DNA from: Clostridia bacterium
Lineage (GTDB): Bacteria > Bacillota > Clostridia > Oscillospirales > Acutalibacteraceae
DNA length: 64,000 bases
Direction of reading: 5' to 3'
NCBI GenBank assembly: GCA_900755895.1
Contig: CAAEIG010000241.1
Location: 62,001-126,000 of the forward strand
The notes below the pieces were generated by a model. The model was not told the origin of the DNA. It saw only the letters and a program-made list of their open reading frames with translations, and made no database searches. Below are positions 47,904 through 56,430 of this stretch, piece by piece. The translations under genes were made by a program, and so were the position numbers. Every line of letters starts with the position of its first letter. Position 1 is the stretch's first letter.

Positions 47904-48782
47904 CTAAATAGCGGGCGACACATCCGCTACCCAGGGAAATGCCCGCAAGAAATCCTCTGGGAATGGACAGATCAATTTCAAATCAGTGCGCAGCGGCACA
48001 CAAGTCAAAGACACCGCCCCGCAATGGAGCGCCTGTCGAGGGATCCGCTCCAAAGAGCCGCCATATAAGTCGTCCCCTGCCAAAGGGTGGCCCAGGGACG
48101 CCATGTGCACTCGAATCTGATGGGTGCGGCCGGTCTCCAAGCGGAATTTCAGCAAGCTGTGGTTCTCCTGCTGCAGGAGAGATTCCCAATGGGTCACAGC
48201 TGGCTGACCATCAAGGCAGCAGTGACGGCGAATCTTGCTGCCAGGCTCCAGACCTATGGGAGAATCCACCGTGCCGGAGCCGGAGAGCTCCCCTTCCACC
48301 ACGGCATAATACACCTTCTCTATCTGGGCTGAAGACACCGCTGCCCGGTGCTTTCCCACCACTAGGATTCCGGTGGTATCCCGATCCAAACGGTACAGCG
48401 GACGGAACCCGGGGGACTGTCCTGTCTGCTGGTAGTAATAGGCCACACGATTCAACAGGCTGTCCCGATCATGACCCGGAGACGGATGAACTGGCATGGC
48501 GGGCGGTTTCTCCACAACCAGATAATTGGAATCCTCCCACAAAATGGACAAGGGGCCCTCCACAGGCTCATACTCCTGTGATTCCTCTGGAAAACACAGT
48601 TCCAGAACATCACCGGAGGAAAGTAAATCCACAGTGCGACAGGGTACCTCATTGCGCCGCAGTCCTCCTCCCTGCCGCAGCTTGGTGAGCACTCTGGCAG
48701 AAAGTCCCAAATGGCGCCGCACAAATTCCCTGACAGTGCGATTGTCCCACTCCGGTGGAACAGTGTAACAAAGACAATTCAT
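47904..48782 (-). CDS. RluA-family pseudouridine synthase
   Basis: A 292-residue enzyme. An S4-like N-terminal part (VREFVRRHLGLSARVLTKLR) is followed by the catalytic RLDRDTTGILVVGKH and the RTHQIRVHMASLGHPLAGD signature. It converts uridine to pseudouridine in rRNA or tRNA; which site cannot be told from the sequence. It overlaps ispA by four bases. Confidence 0.9.
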   Translation of the reverse strand: MNCLCYTVPPEWDNRTVREFVRRHLGLSARVLTKLRQGGGLRRNEVPCRTVDLLSSGDVLELCFPEESQEYEPVEGPLSILWEDSNYLVVEKPPAMPVHPSPGHDRDSLLNRVAYYYQQTGQSPGFRPLYRLDRDTTGILVVGKHRAAVSSAQIEKVYYAVVEGELSGSGTVDSPIGLEPGSKIRRHCCLDGQPAVTHWESLLQQENHSLLKFRLETGRTHQIRVHMASLGHPLAGDDLYGGSLERIPRQALHCGAVSLTCVPLRTDLKLICPFPEDFLRAFPWVADVSPAI

Positions 48783-49654
48783 TTATCTCGAGTAGCCAGG
48801 GACTGTGCCAGTTCCCGCAAAAAGGCGGTGTCCCCTTCAAAGCCGTCCAGAGCCTGCTCCGCTTGGGCAGTGAAAGCCTCTACCAACCGCTGGGCTTCCT
48901 CCACCCCTAAGAGGGACACATAATTCCGCTTATCTCGAGCAGAATCCATCCCTACATTTTTGCCGAGAGTAGCTGCGTCCCCCAGCACGTCCAGGATGTC
49001 GTCCCGAATCTGGAAGGCCATGCCCACACCCTCTGCATAACTGCGCGCCTTTTCCAAAAGGCTTTCCTCTGCTCCGGCAGCCACACAGCCCATCTGGCAG
49101 GCGGCGGAGATCAAAGCAACCGTCTTGCCCTGGTCCATCTCTCGGAGCAGCTCCAAGTCCACGTCCTTTCCCTCGCTGTCTAGGTCAATACACTGACCTC
49201 CCACCATACCGTCAGCACCGGCACACTGGGCTAGGATTCTGGCTCCCCGCAGCGCATCTTCCGGAGCTCCTGAGAAGGAAAGAGCAGTCTCAAAGGCTTT
49301 GGTCAACAGGCCGTCCCCGGCCAGCAACGCCATGGCCTCTCCATAGACCTTGTGATTGGTGGGACGGCCCCGGCGCAGATCGTCATCGTCCATACAGGGG
49401 AGATCATCATGGATGAGAGAATAGGTGTGGACCATTTCCACGGCACAGGCAAAGGGCAACGCCTGCTGGGGATCCCCACCACACAGCTGACAGAACGCCA
49501 ACACCATCACCGGGCGGATCCGCTTTCCACCCGCCAACAAGCTGTAACGCATGGACTCTATGACCGGAGCAGTTCTGACATCCTTCGCCGGCTGGGGCAG
49601 GACGCTCTCCAACGCTTCCTCTATCCTGGTCAGATACGGTTCAAAGCTCTTCAT
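48779..49654 (-). CDS. ispA: Polyprenyl (farnesyl/geranyl) diphosphate synthase
   Basis: A 291-residue isoprenyl synthase that extends DMAPP with IPP. The first Asp-rich motif is DDLPCMDDDDLRRG and the second is FQIRDDILD. GGKRIRPVMVL is the IPP-binding segment, with HDD and KT (DQGKTVALI) also present. The ATG at 49654 is taken because GGAG lies nine bases upstream; one at 49669 is possible. Both overlap xseB. xseB-ispA is a standard order. Confidence 0.93.
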   Translation of the reverse strand: MKSFEPYLTRIEEALESVLPQPAKDVRTAPVIESMRYSLLAGGKRIRPVMVLAFCQLCGGDPQQALPFACAVEMVHTYSLIHDDLPCMDDDDLRRGRPTNHKVYGEAMALLAGDGLLTKAFETALSFSGAPEDALRGARILAQCAGADGMVGGQCIDLDSEGKDVDLELLREMDQGKTVALISAACQMGCVAAGAEESLLEKARSYAEGVGMAFQIRDDILDVLGDAATLGKNVGMDSARDKRNYVSLLGVEEAQRLVEAFTAQAEQALDGFEGDTAFLRELAQSLATRDK

Positions 49655-49895
49655 CTGCAACGTCTCCATCTTCAAAATCCCCTTCGCTGGAGGATTCCTC
49701 CTCATCCAAACTCTTCAGCTGAGATACCCGCTGTTCGGCCTTCTCCAAAATCTCATAGCACTTTGCGGAGAGTTTGGCCCCCTCTTCAAAAAGCTTCATG
49801 GAAGTTTCCAGGGACTCCTCCCCGCTTTCCAGCTTTTGAACGATCTCCTGAAGCCTTCCCATGGCTGTTTCAAAATCCACCTTTTTTCCAGCCAT
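49641..49895 (-). CDS. xseB: Exodeoxyribonuclease VII small subunit
   Basis: An 84-residue acidic protein starting MAGKKVDFETAMGRLQEIVQ KLESGEESLETSMKLFEEGA, the whole XseB consensus. It forms the complex with XseA. The C-terminus is Glu/Ser/Asp-rich. AAAGGAG precedes the ATG at 49895. Confidence 0.95.
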   Translation of the reverse strand: MAGKKVDFETAMGRLQEIVQKLESGEESLETSMKLFEEGAKLSAKCYEILEKAEQRVSQLKSLDEEESSSEGDFEDGDVADEEL

Positions 49896-49897
49896 TC

Positions 49898-51103
49898 TCA
49901 CATCTCCTTTCCTAGGATCTTTGCAGAAATCTGCCCTTCTGCCAAACGAATGGACACCTGGTCCCCCGGTGCAGTTTCCTCCGGGCTTTTCAACACATGT
50001 CCCTTTTCGTCTGTGACCACGGCATACCCACGTGCTAACACCTTTAAGGGGCTCAGGGCATCCAGCACTCCTGTCAAAGCTCCCAGCTGCTTTTTCTCTT
50101 GCTCCAGACGGCTAAGGGAAACCGTCTCCATACGAGAGGTCCACTGATGCACCTGGTCACGGCGCATTTGAAGAATATCCTCTGGGCGCCCCAAGGGAGA
50201 ATCCTGCAATAACAAATCCAGACTTTGACGCAGATACTCCACCTGCTCCCTACCCTTAGTCTGGAAAAACTTGCTGTAAGCCCGCAAATGGGAAAGCCAC
50301 TCTTGGGCATTTGGCGTGCACAGCTCTGCTGCCGCACTGGGCGTGGGCGCTCGGAGGTCTGCCACAAAGTCGCAGATAGTAAAGTCCGTCTCATGGCCCA
50401 CTGCGGACACCACCGGAATGGAACACCGATACACCGCCCGGGCAACGCCTTCATCATTGAAAGCCCACAAATCCTCTAAAGAGCCGCCCCCCCTGCCTAA
50501 GATAATCACATCACAGGCGCGCTGACGGTCCAGCTGCTCCAAAGCCTCCACGATCTGGCCGGGAGCCTGATCTCCCTGAACCAGTACCGGCGCTAACAAA
50601 ATCTCCGCCAAAGGCCATCGCCTTGCTGTAATCTGAAGGATATCCCTCACGGCTGCTCCGGTGGGCGAGGTAACCACACCGATCCGCTTGGGAAAAACTG
50701 GTAATGGCTGTTTATGCTCCTGGTTAAACAGCCCCTCGGCATACAAGCGCTCCTTTAGTTGCTCATAGGCCAGACTCAAGGCCCCCACACCTGCAGGATA
50801 CATCTCAACAGGATAGAGCTGGTATTGACCCGAAGGCTCATAGACAGAAATCCTTCCGCGAACAATCACCTTCATCCCATCCCGGGGCTGAAATTTCAGC
50901 AACCTCGCTGAGGAAGCAAACATCACACATTTCAGCACCGATTTTGCATCCTTGATAGAAAAGTACAGATGCCCCGACCGCTGGTGCGCGGTAAAGTTGG
51001 AGATTTCACCGGAGACCAGCACATTCTGCAACCTGCCGTCCCCCTCGATGAGGGACTTCAGAAACACATTGACTTGGGTCACCGTAAGGATGGTAGGATT
51101 CAT
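49898..51103 (-). CDS. xseA: Exodeoxyribonuclease VII large subunit
   Basis: A 401-residue nuclease. The N-terminal OB fold (ILTVTQVNVFLKSLIEGDGR and VSGEISNFTAHQRSGHLYFS) binds single-stranded DNA; PKRIGVVTSPTGAAVRDILQ and VIILGRGGGSLEDLWAFNDE and GHETDFTICDFVADLRAPTP SAAAEL are the catalytic domain signatures. The ATG at 51103 with AGAGGTG upstream is chosen. Confidence 0.95.
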   Translation of the reverse strand: MNPTILTVTQVNVFLKSLIEGDGRLQNVLVSGEISNFTAHQRSGHLYFSIKDAKSVLKCVMFASSARLLKFQPRDGMKVIVRGRISVYEPSGQYQLYPVEMYPAGVGALSLAYEQLKERLYAEGLFNQEHKQPLPVFPKRIGVVTSPTGAAVRDILQITARRWPLAEILLAPVLVQGDQAPGQIVEALEQLDRQRACDVIILGRGGGSLEDLWAFNDEGVARAVYRCSIPVVSAVGHETDFTICDFVADLRAPTPSAAAELCTPNAQEWLSHLRAYSKFFQTKGREQVEYLRQSLDLLLQDSPLGRPEDILQMRRDQVHQWTSRMETVSLSRLEQEKKQLGALTGVLDALSPLKVLARGYAVVTDEKGHVLKSPEETAPGDQVSIRLAEGQISAKILGKEM

Positions 51104-52038
51104 CCGGCACACCTCTTTCTCCAAGCCAACACGGCTGCCCCGGCTGCGTTATCCGAGGAAAATTCCGGACTGGCAAAATAACCGCTATACTTTTCCGAAA
51201 GCCTCTGCCGCAAAATGGAATTGGAACACACCCCTCCTGAAAACACCACTGGCAGCTTTCCATGCTCCTCTAGCAAAGAGGCGCACATTCTATCAAGCAC
51301 TAGTGCAATCGCTTCCAGACAGAACCTCGCAATCTTTTCCGGCGGCTCTCCGCGGTCCACCATTGCCCGGCACTGATTTTCAATGCCGGAAAGAGAGCAA
51401 TCACTCCCCTTGAGCACCGGCCGGTACCGAACCGACTCTGTCCAACAAAGGGCCAGCTTTTCCAGCTCCGGACCGCAGGGGAAAGCAAGTCCCAACATCA
51501 ATCCCACTCGGTCCACCGCCTGACCCGCTTTCAAGTCCAGAGATTTAGCAACCAACGAAATCTCCGGCAATCCGTCCTCTCCGGGATGGACCAACAGTGC
51601 TTCCGTGGTGCCTCCGGAGACATGAAAGGCCAAAAAGCGCTGATCCAACAGCTCCAACTTCCCTGCAGAGTATAGCGCCGCCGCAATATGGCCCTGCTGG
51701 TGGGAAAAACCTTTTACCGGAACCTTCCACGCCCGGCTCAACAGGTCGGCAGTTTGCTTTCCCACCAAAAAGCAGGGCATATAGGAGTTTTCCTCCGTAG
51801 TGGGTGTGACGGACACCCCCACCGCTGCAGGAGTACAAGCAAGGCCATCCAGAACCGGACCCAGCACCTCTGGGAGCTGGCGCACATGGTGGAACACTGC
51901 ATCGCTCTGGCGCAATCCTTTTTCCCCCGGCTTCACCGGGAGAAGTTTCTTTCTGTTTTCCAGCACACGCTCCCCGTCAAACAACGCTGCAGAAGTAGTG
52001 TAATTGCTGGTGTCAATCCCCAAATACAGCTCAGTCAT
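51100..52038 (-). CDS. TsaD/Kae1-like paralog (peptidase M22 family), function unknown
   Basis: A 312-residue ASKHA-fold protein starting MTELYLGIDTSNYTTSAALF. Kae1-family features are HQQGHIAAAL (the HxxxH metal site), SGGTTEALLV, FSGGVCSNSILRQRL and SSDNAAGAAVLAW. True TsaD starts LGIETSCDETA and is longer (about 335-340); this one lacks the CDE motif and is a distinct clostridial paralog. It is coupled to nusB (eight-base overlap) and xseA (four-base overlap). It may have a modified carbamoylation role or a different substrate; none is shown. Confidence 0.75.
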   Translation of the reverse strand: MTELYLGIDTSNYTTSAALFDGERVLENRKKLLPVKPGEKGLRQSDAVFHHVRQLPEVLGPVLDGLACTPAAVGVSVTPTTEENSYMPCFLVGKQTADLLSRAWKVPVKGFSHQQGHIAAALYSAGKLELLDQRFLAFHVSGGTTEALLVHPGEDGLPEISLVAKSLDLKAGQAVDRVGLMLGLAFPCGPELEKLALCWTESVRYRPVLKGSDCSLSGIENQCRAMVDRGEPPEKIARFCLEAIALVLDRMCASLLEEHGKLPVVFSGGVCSNSILRQRLSEKYSGYFASPEFSSDNAAGAAVLAWRKRCAG

Positions 52039-52450
52039 GGGGCTTGTCCTTCTGTTCCGGCACTCGTTTGGCAATGGATGCCAACACACCGTTTACATAG
52101 GAGGCATCGTCCTTGCCGCCGTAGGTCTTTGCCAGCTCCACCGCTTCGTTGATGGTGACGCTAACAGGAATGTTCTCCTCCCAACGCATCTCATATACCG
52201 CCAGCCGCAGCAGCGCCAACGCCACTTTGGAAAGTCTGCGCAAACTCCATCCCCGGATGTTTTCCGTGATGGTGCTGTCGATCTCCTCCCTATGAGCTTC
52301 CACTCCCAGGGCTTCCTGCTCTGCAAAAGCGCTGGGGATCAGATCCCTGGCCTCCGCTGCGTCATGGAGAATCTCATCCATCGGCTCCTTCCGGAGCGCC
52401 TGCTCAAATACCAAAATAAACGCCTGCTCCCTGGCTTCCCTTCTCGTCAT
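52031..52450 (-). CDS. nusB: Transcription antitermination factor NusB
   Basis: A 139-residue helical protein starting MTRREAREQAFILVFEQAL. LLRLAVYEMRWEENIPVSVT INEAVELAKTYG and YVNGVLASIAK are the conserved RNA- and NusE-binding parts. TGGAGGTTGGG precedes the ATG. First gene of the xseAB-ispA operon. Confidence 0.94.
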   Translation of the reverse strand: MTRREAREQAFILVFEQALRKEPMDEILHDAAEARDLIPSAFAEQEALGVEAHREEIDSTITENIRGWSLRRLSKVALALLRLAVYEMRWEENIPVSVTINEAVELAKTYGGKDDASYVNGVLASIAKRVPEQKDKPHD

Positions 52451-52551
52451 CGTCCCAACCTCCAGATAAAAATAAAAAGGCCCACCGTTTCCACGGCGAG
52501 CCTCTGGGATCATTGTCCCTTTCCAATCACATTGTCAAGCTCCACCGGGAA

Positions 52552-52570
52552 GATCCCGCCGGGCGGGATC
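52552..52570. repeat. 19-bp inverted repeat between spoIIIAH and nusB
   Basis: GATCCCGCC-G-GGCGGGATC, perfect. It has no U tract on either side. It may help end the spoIIIA message or shape the nusB leader. Confidence 0.4.
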
Positions 52571-52610
52571 CAGATGGAGTTATTATACCACAGGTCCTTT
52601 CAGAAACCAA

Positions 52611-53174
52611 CTAATTTGTTCCGATGATCTTAATTTTGTCGGCACTCAATCCAGTCTGCTCCATGACAATCTCCTGAACAATCAGCGTATCCGCCTCCTC
52701 TACTGTCCCGGAAACCACCACGCTGCAATCCTCCGGAGTGATGTATGCCACGCAATCCGCATAGCCTTTTGCCTCCAGCAGGCTCTCTACGTTGGACTCA
52801 TCCAGAATATTCTGCGCAATGGCAGAAGCTTGATCCACTGCCTGCTGCTTTGCGGCACTGTCCGATTCCACACTGGAAAGCACATTATCCAACAGCTCCA
52901 AAGCCTCGTCCCGGGAGGCCTGACGATCCATCCGTGCCTGGGACAGGGCCTCATCACCGGACTGCTGGGCAGATGCGTCCGTCTCCATATCGTCAGTCAC
53001 AGTTTCCACATAGGCATTGTTTACCAACTGCGCCGCACCCAGCTGGCTGGTCTCAGAGGAACTGTCTCCCACGGGCAATCGATCTGTTCCGGCAAACTGC
53101 CAGTTGAGATAAACCGCCGCTCCCAGAGCCAGCACCAGAGATGCCAACACCAGCTGCTTTTTTCCAAATTTCAT
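52611..53174 (-). CDS. spoIIIAH: Stage III sporulation protein AH
   Basis: A 187-residue mother-cell membrane protein with one N-terminal helix (LVLASLVLALGAAVYLNWQF), a polar linker and the C-terminal ring-building domain RMDRQASRDEALELLDNVLS to GLSADKIKIIGTN, related to type III secretion YscJ. In Bacillus it pairs with SpoIIQ in the channel between mother cell and forespore. Last gene of the spoIIIA operon. Confidence 0.93.
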   Translation of the reverse strand: MKFGKKQLVLASLVLALGAAVYLNWQFAGTDRLPVGDSSSETSQLGAAQLVNNAYVETVTDDMETDASAQQSGDEALSQARMDRQASRDEALELLDNVLSSVESDSAAKQQAVDQASAIAQNILDESNVESLLEAKGYADCVAYITPEDCSVVVSGTVEEADTLIVQEIVMEQTGLSADKIKIIGTN

Positions 53175-53206
53175 GCTTGATCCCTCCAAACGTTATTTTC
53201 GTTGCT

Positions 53207-53737
53207 CTAAGCTCTGCTGGTGACGCACACTCTGGCAGTGGACACATCCAGAGCGGTACAGACAGCTGTGAGCAGTTTCTCCCGGACAGCAGGGTCATCG
53301 GCAAGGGCACTGACTACCACCACGCCCTGTATTTCCGGTTGGGTCTGGGTGACGGTGAGCGCACTTTGGCTACCGTCGGCATCCTCCAGCAGGATGTGGG
53401 ACGTTTCCCGCTCCACAGAGGATGCGCCCTCCTCCTGTCGGGTATTTTCCCGCTGGTCAGAGGCGTAAAGACTTCTGCCATTGTCGGCCAGTGTTACCAC
53501 CACAGTGGGCGCCTCTTCCCCAGTGATGGCGGTGACGATCCGAGAGAGCTCGGATTCCAGGCGGTCGGAATAGTCCTCTTGGCTAACGGTTTCCGTCTGC
53601 TTCTCCTGGGCAGGCGCAGGATCCCAGAACGAGGACAGTCCGATGAGGGCAATCCCGCAGATTCCCAGCAGCACCACCAGCTTGAGAGATTTTTCCTTTT
53701 GGAAAATCTCCTGCAGCTTCTGTTTCCACTGGACCAT
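53207..53737 (-). CDS. spoIIIAG: Stage III sporulation protein AG
   Basis: A 176-residue protein with a short cytoplasmic start, one membrane helix (LVVLLGICGIALIGLSSF) and a ring-building domain ending in PEIQGVVVVSALADDPAVRE KLLTAVCTALDVSTARVCV. It forms a large ring in the feeding-tube complex. The ATG at 53737 with GGAGGAG upstream is chosen over one 21 bases earlier. Confidence 0.92.
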   Translation of the reverse strand: MVQWKQKLQEIFQKEKSLKLVVLLGICGIALIGLSSFWDPAPAQEKQTETVSQEDYSDRLESELSRIVTAITGEEAPTVVVTLADNGRSLYASDQRENTRQEEGASSVERETSHILLEDADGSQSALTVTQTQPEIQGVVVVSALADDPAVREKLLTAVCTALDVSTARVCVTSRA

Positions 53738-53754
53738 GGCTCCTCCTTCCCCGG

Positions 53755-54222
53755 TCATCCGGCCGTCTCCACGGTGACGCGCACTTCCTCTCCCAACACG
53801 TTTTCAAGCAGTACTTTCGCACGCTCGCTTTCGCTGGGATAGGCGAACACTGCCGCCGCCTCGGTTAATACTATGCTGCCATCTTCATTTCTATCTGTCA
53901 AAACGCGGATTTCTTCTGGTTGCAGTCCCGCCGCCGCCAACAGCCCCCTCACATAGTCCTCACCGTCCTGGCTGGCAGCCGTTTGGTACTCCTCTTCCAG
54001 ATAGGAATTCAACTCGTCCTGCTGACTTTCCACCGACGCCCGGGTCAGAGAAAAATCCAAATCCAGATCCAGCGCCGCACCCACTGCTGAGATCAACAGT
54101 CCCAAAGCAACCACGCTGCCCACAAACCGGACCATTTTGTCCTCTGGACAAAGCTTTTGCAGTAATTCCCCAGCAATGAGAACTGTGCAGACCATCAACA
54201 GCGTTTCCACTAAATGATTCAT
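53755..54222 (-). CDS. spoIIIAF: Stage III sporulation protein AF
   Basis: A 155-residue protein with two N-terminal membrane helices (VETLLMVCTVLIAGELLQKL and RFVGSVVALGLLISAVGAAL) and a soluble ring-building-like domain. AAAGGAAG precedes the ATG at 54222, which overlaps the spoIIIAE stop by four bases. Standard place in the operon. Confidence 0.88.
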   Translation of the reverse strand: MNHLVETLLMVCTVLIAGELLQKLCPEDKMVRFVGSVVALGLLISAVGAALDLDLDFSLTRASVESQQDELNSYLEEEYQTAASQDGEDYVRGLLAAAGLQPEEIRVLTDRNEDGSIVLTEAAAVFAYPSESERAKVLLENVLGEEVRVTVETAG

Positions 54223-55322
54223 AAGCTTCCTTTCACAAACAGTACCAAGGCTGTGCTGACCACCACCGCTGCACACACACTGACTAAAACCGCCAACACC
54301 AGCTTTGCTACCGAACTGCAAGCCCCAAATAGAGCGCTCAGTTTTGGGGTGTCAAACAGCTCTGCCGCCGTTTGCCCTAGCAGGCACACGCCCATCCAGA
54401 GAACCGCTTGCAGAATGGTGGGAACAAAAATACACAGAGCCGCCAACACGCCAAAGGCTCCCACTCCAGATTTGACAATCTGCAAACTGGACTGAATGGC
54501 TCCCACCGCGTCTCCAAAAGCGCCTCCTACAATGGGAATTGCCGAGGAGGCAATGAGCTTTACTGTTTTGCCGGACGCTGCATCCACCTGGGCATTGAGC
54601 ACCGTCTGCACCGACAGGATCCCGGAAAACAGTGTGACAGCAAATACCAGCATCCATTTGGAAAAGCTGTACAGGCTTGTCAGCAAGCGGTCAAATTTCA
54701 TACCACACAGCGAGGAGGCCAAGGACAGCATGAGAAACGCATGAAGCAAAGGCATCAGCAGAGCTTTGGACACACCGGCGATCAACCCGCTGGCCGCCAG
54801 GGTGAGAAAACTGTAAGAACCACTCACCGCTGTATTCCCTGAGGCAACCAAGAGCGCCGAATACACCGGGACGCTGGCACTCAGAAATACACAGGCGCTG
54901 TCAATTACCTCTTCTGCGGCGCGAATGAGCTCCAGCAAAGGAGCAGTCAGCACACTGGCACAGGCCAACGTCCCTGCTAGGAGAGCAGCTCCGCTTCCCT
55001 CCTCAAAGCAACCCGCCAAACGGCAGAGAATTACCACTGCCAACAGAGCCGCCACCCCTTTGAGGGGAGCAGTGAGCTTTTCCCGAAGCATCTGGGAAAT
55101 GGCCTGAAACAGGCCCTCCCCGTCAGACGCTCCCCACATTCCATCCTCCACCCCAGCTTGGGATAGCAAATCCTGCGTTCCCTGGTCCAGGGAATCGTAC
55201 AGCTCCCCTGCACCACTCTTTTCATAGATTTCTGAGAGCTCCGACGCCTGCACCCGGCAGGGCACCAGCAGGAACAGCGCCACCGCTGCCAAGCACAGCA
55301 GGAGCATCCGTTTTGGCTGCAA
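54219..55322 (-). CDS. spoIIIAE: Stage III sporulation protein AE, TTG start
   Basis: A 367-residue polytopic membrane protein: signal-like N-terminus (LLLCLAAVALFLLVPCRVQA), an outer domain (SGAGELYDSLDQGTQDLLSQ) and about seven membrane helices, with SSAIPIVGGAFGDAVGAIQ as the best conserved block. It is a core part of the SpoIIIA channel. The start is TTG with GAGGAAG about nine bases upstream; the first ATG lies five codons further in. Confidence 0.92.
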   Translation of the reverse strand: MQPKRMLLLCLAAVALFLLVPCRVQASELSEIYEKSGAGELYDSLDQGTQDLLSQAGVEDGMWGASDGEGLFQAISQMLREKLTAPLKGVAALLAVVILCRLAGCFEEGSGAALLAGTLACASVLTAPLLELIRAAEEVIDSACVFLSASVPVYSALLVASGNTAVSGSYSFLTLAASGLIAGVSKALLMPLLHAFLMLSLASSLCGMKFDRLLTSLYSFSKWMLVFAVTLFSGILSVQTVLNAQVDAASGKTVKLIASSAIPIVGGAFGDAVGAIQSSLQIVKSGVGAFGVLAALCIFVPTILQAVLWMGVCLLGQTAAELFDTPKLSALFGACSSVAKLVLAVLVSVCAAVVVSTALVLFVKGSL

Positions 55323-55334
55323 AGCGTCACTTCC

Positions 55335-55724
55335 TCACATTGCGGCAATCTCGCCCAGGTATTCCAATATCTGTCCCACCGCCGGCAGGGCAGCCGCCAG
55401 CACAGCTGCTCTGGCTGCCAGCTCCACTGTGTAGGACAGTGCAGATTCCCCGGCATCTTTACATAGCCTGGCTACAACCTGGCCCACCACCGTGATCCCT
55501 ACGGCTCGCAGCATCAAGCTCACCGCTTCTCCGGCCAAGGGTCCTGCCGAAGCCATTTCCCTCACCTGACGGAACAGGGGATCCGCCCGATCCAGGATCA
55601 CCAACAGCAGCACCACTGCCGCTCCCAGGCTGATGAGCAGGGCATATTCCTTGTTGCTCTTCTGGACCAGTGCGGCAAACAACACAGCGCACAAGGCCAG
55701 CACTCCAATGCCAAACAGTTCCAC
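55335..55724 (-). CDS. spoIIIAD: Stage III sporulation protein AD, GTG start
   Basis: A 129-residue membrane protein with three or four helices, starting MELFGIGVLALCAVLFAALV with EYALLISLGAAVVLLLVILD and VARLCKDAGESALSYTVELA as conserved blocks. GTG start three bases after the spoIIIAC stop, with no clear ribosome binding site, so it is probably coupled to spoIIIAC. Confidence 0.92.
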   Translation of the reverse strand: MELFGIGVLALCAVLFAALVQKSNKEYALLISLGAAVVLLLVILDRADPLFRQVREMASAGPLAGEAVSLMLRAVGITVVGQVVARLCKDAGESALSYTVELAARAAVLAAALPAVGQILEYLGEIAAM

Positions 55725-55726
55725 GG

Positions 55727-55921
55727 CTACAGGGAGAAAATGGACTTGACTGCCTGAAACAGGGCATCGATTTGGCGAATAATCATCATCAACACCACAA
55801 TCAAGCCCGCCAGGGTGGTCATCATGGCTTGCTCTTCCCTGCCGGATCGCATGAGAAGCTGGTTGAGCACAGCCACAATGATTCCAATGGCCGCAATTTG
55901 AAAAATCAGGTCCACATCCAC
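55727..55921 (-). CDS. spoIIIAC: Stage III sporulation protein AC, GTG start
   Basis: A 64-residue protein of two membrane helices (LIFQIAAIGIIVAVLNQLL and TTLAGLIVVLMMIIRQIDAL). The frame stays open for 80 codons upstream, but similarity starts at the GTG at 55921, which has GGGAGG eight bases upstream. Size equals the family norm (about 65). Confidence 0.92.
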   Translation of the reverse strand: MDVDLIFQIAAIGIIVAVLNQLLMRSGREEQAMMTTLAGLIVVLMMIIRQIDALFQAVKSIFSL

Positions 55922-55950
55922 AGGTCGCGCCTCCCTTTTCAGTCCTTTGT

Positions 55951-56430
55951 TTACAACAGCAGCAGTGCTAGGGCTGTCCCCGCAAAAAGTCCCAGCGCCA
56001 CGGAGATTTTTGCCTTTTGCCCAGCCTCCTCCCTTGCCTGGAGCAACCGGGGCTCCAATAAGGAAGCGTACAGGCCGATATGTTCCAGCTGGCCCTGGGT
56101 GTCGGTAACTCCCAAGCCTGCCACAAAGTTCAGATAGAGCTCCAAATCGCCCCGGTCCCACAGCAAGGTCCGCCCCGCTCGCTCCAGTGCTCTGGCGGGA
56201 TCCGTGAGAAACTCCCCGTCCCGCTCAGCTATGCGGCAAAACCGGGAACTCTGGAGATCTAGAATCATCTCAGGAAGGCTTTCCGCAGCATAACGGATCC
56301 CCGTCTGAAACCTTTGCAGCATTGCTTTGAGATCAAGCAGCAGACGGGCCCGGCGCCGCAGCCTCACCGCTCCTAACATCCCCGCAAGCAAACCGCTGAG
56401 AATAATGAGCACCCCGCCCAATAGTTTCAA
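55951..56430 (-). CDS. spoIIIAB: Stage III sporulation protein AB, TTG start inside spoIIIAA
   Basis: A 159-residue protein with an N-terminal membrane helix (KLLGGVLIILSGLLAGMLGA), a helical soluble part (LLLDLKAMLQRFQTGIRYAA) and a C-terminal helix. The TTG at 56430 has GAGGA about six bases upstream and gives an N-terminus like that of Bacillus; a GTG at 56442 is possible. The first 98 bases overlap the 3' end of spoIIIAA in another frame. Confidence 0.88.
   Translation of the reverse strand: MKLLGGVLIILSGLLAGMLGAVRLRRRARLLLDLKAMLQRFQTGIRYAAESLPEMILDLQSSRFCRIAERDGEFLTDPARALERAGRTLLWDRGDLELYLNFVAGLGVTDTQGQLEHIGLYASLLEPRLLQAREEAGQKAKISVALGLFAGTALALLLL

Noticed and set aside
55922..56161. 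N-terminal extension of SpoIIIAC (80 codons)
   Set aside because: Overlaps spoIIIAB in another frame; homology and the ribosome binding site place the start at the GTG 55921.
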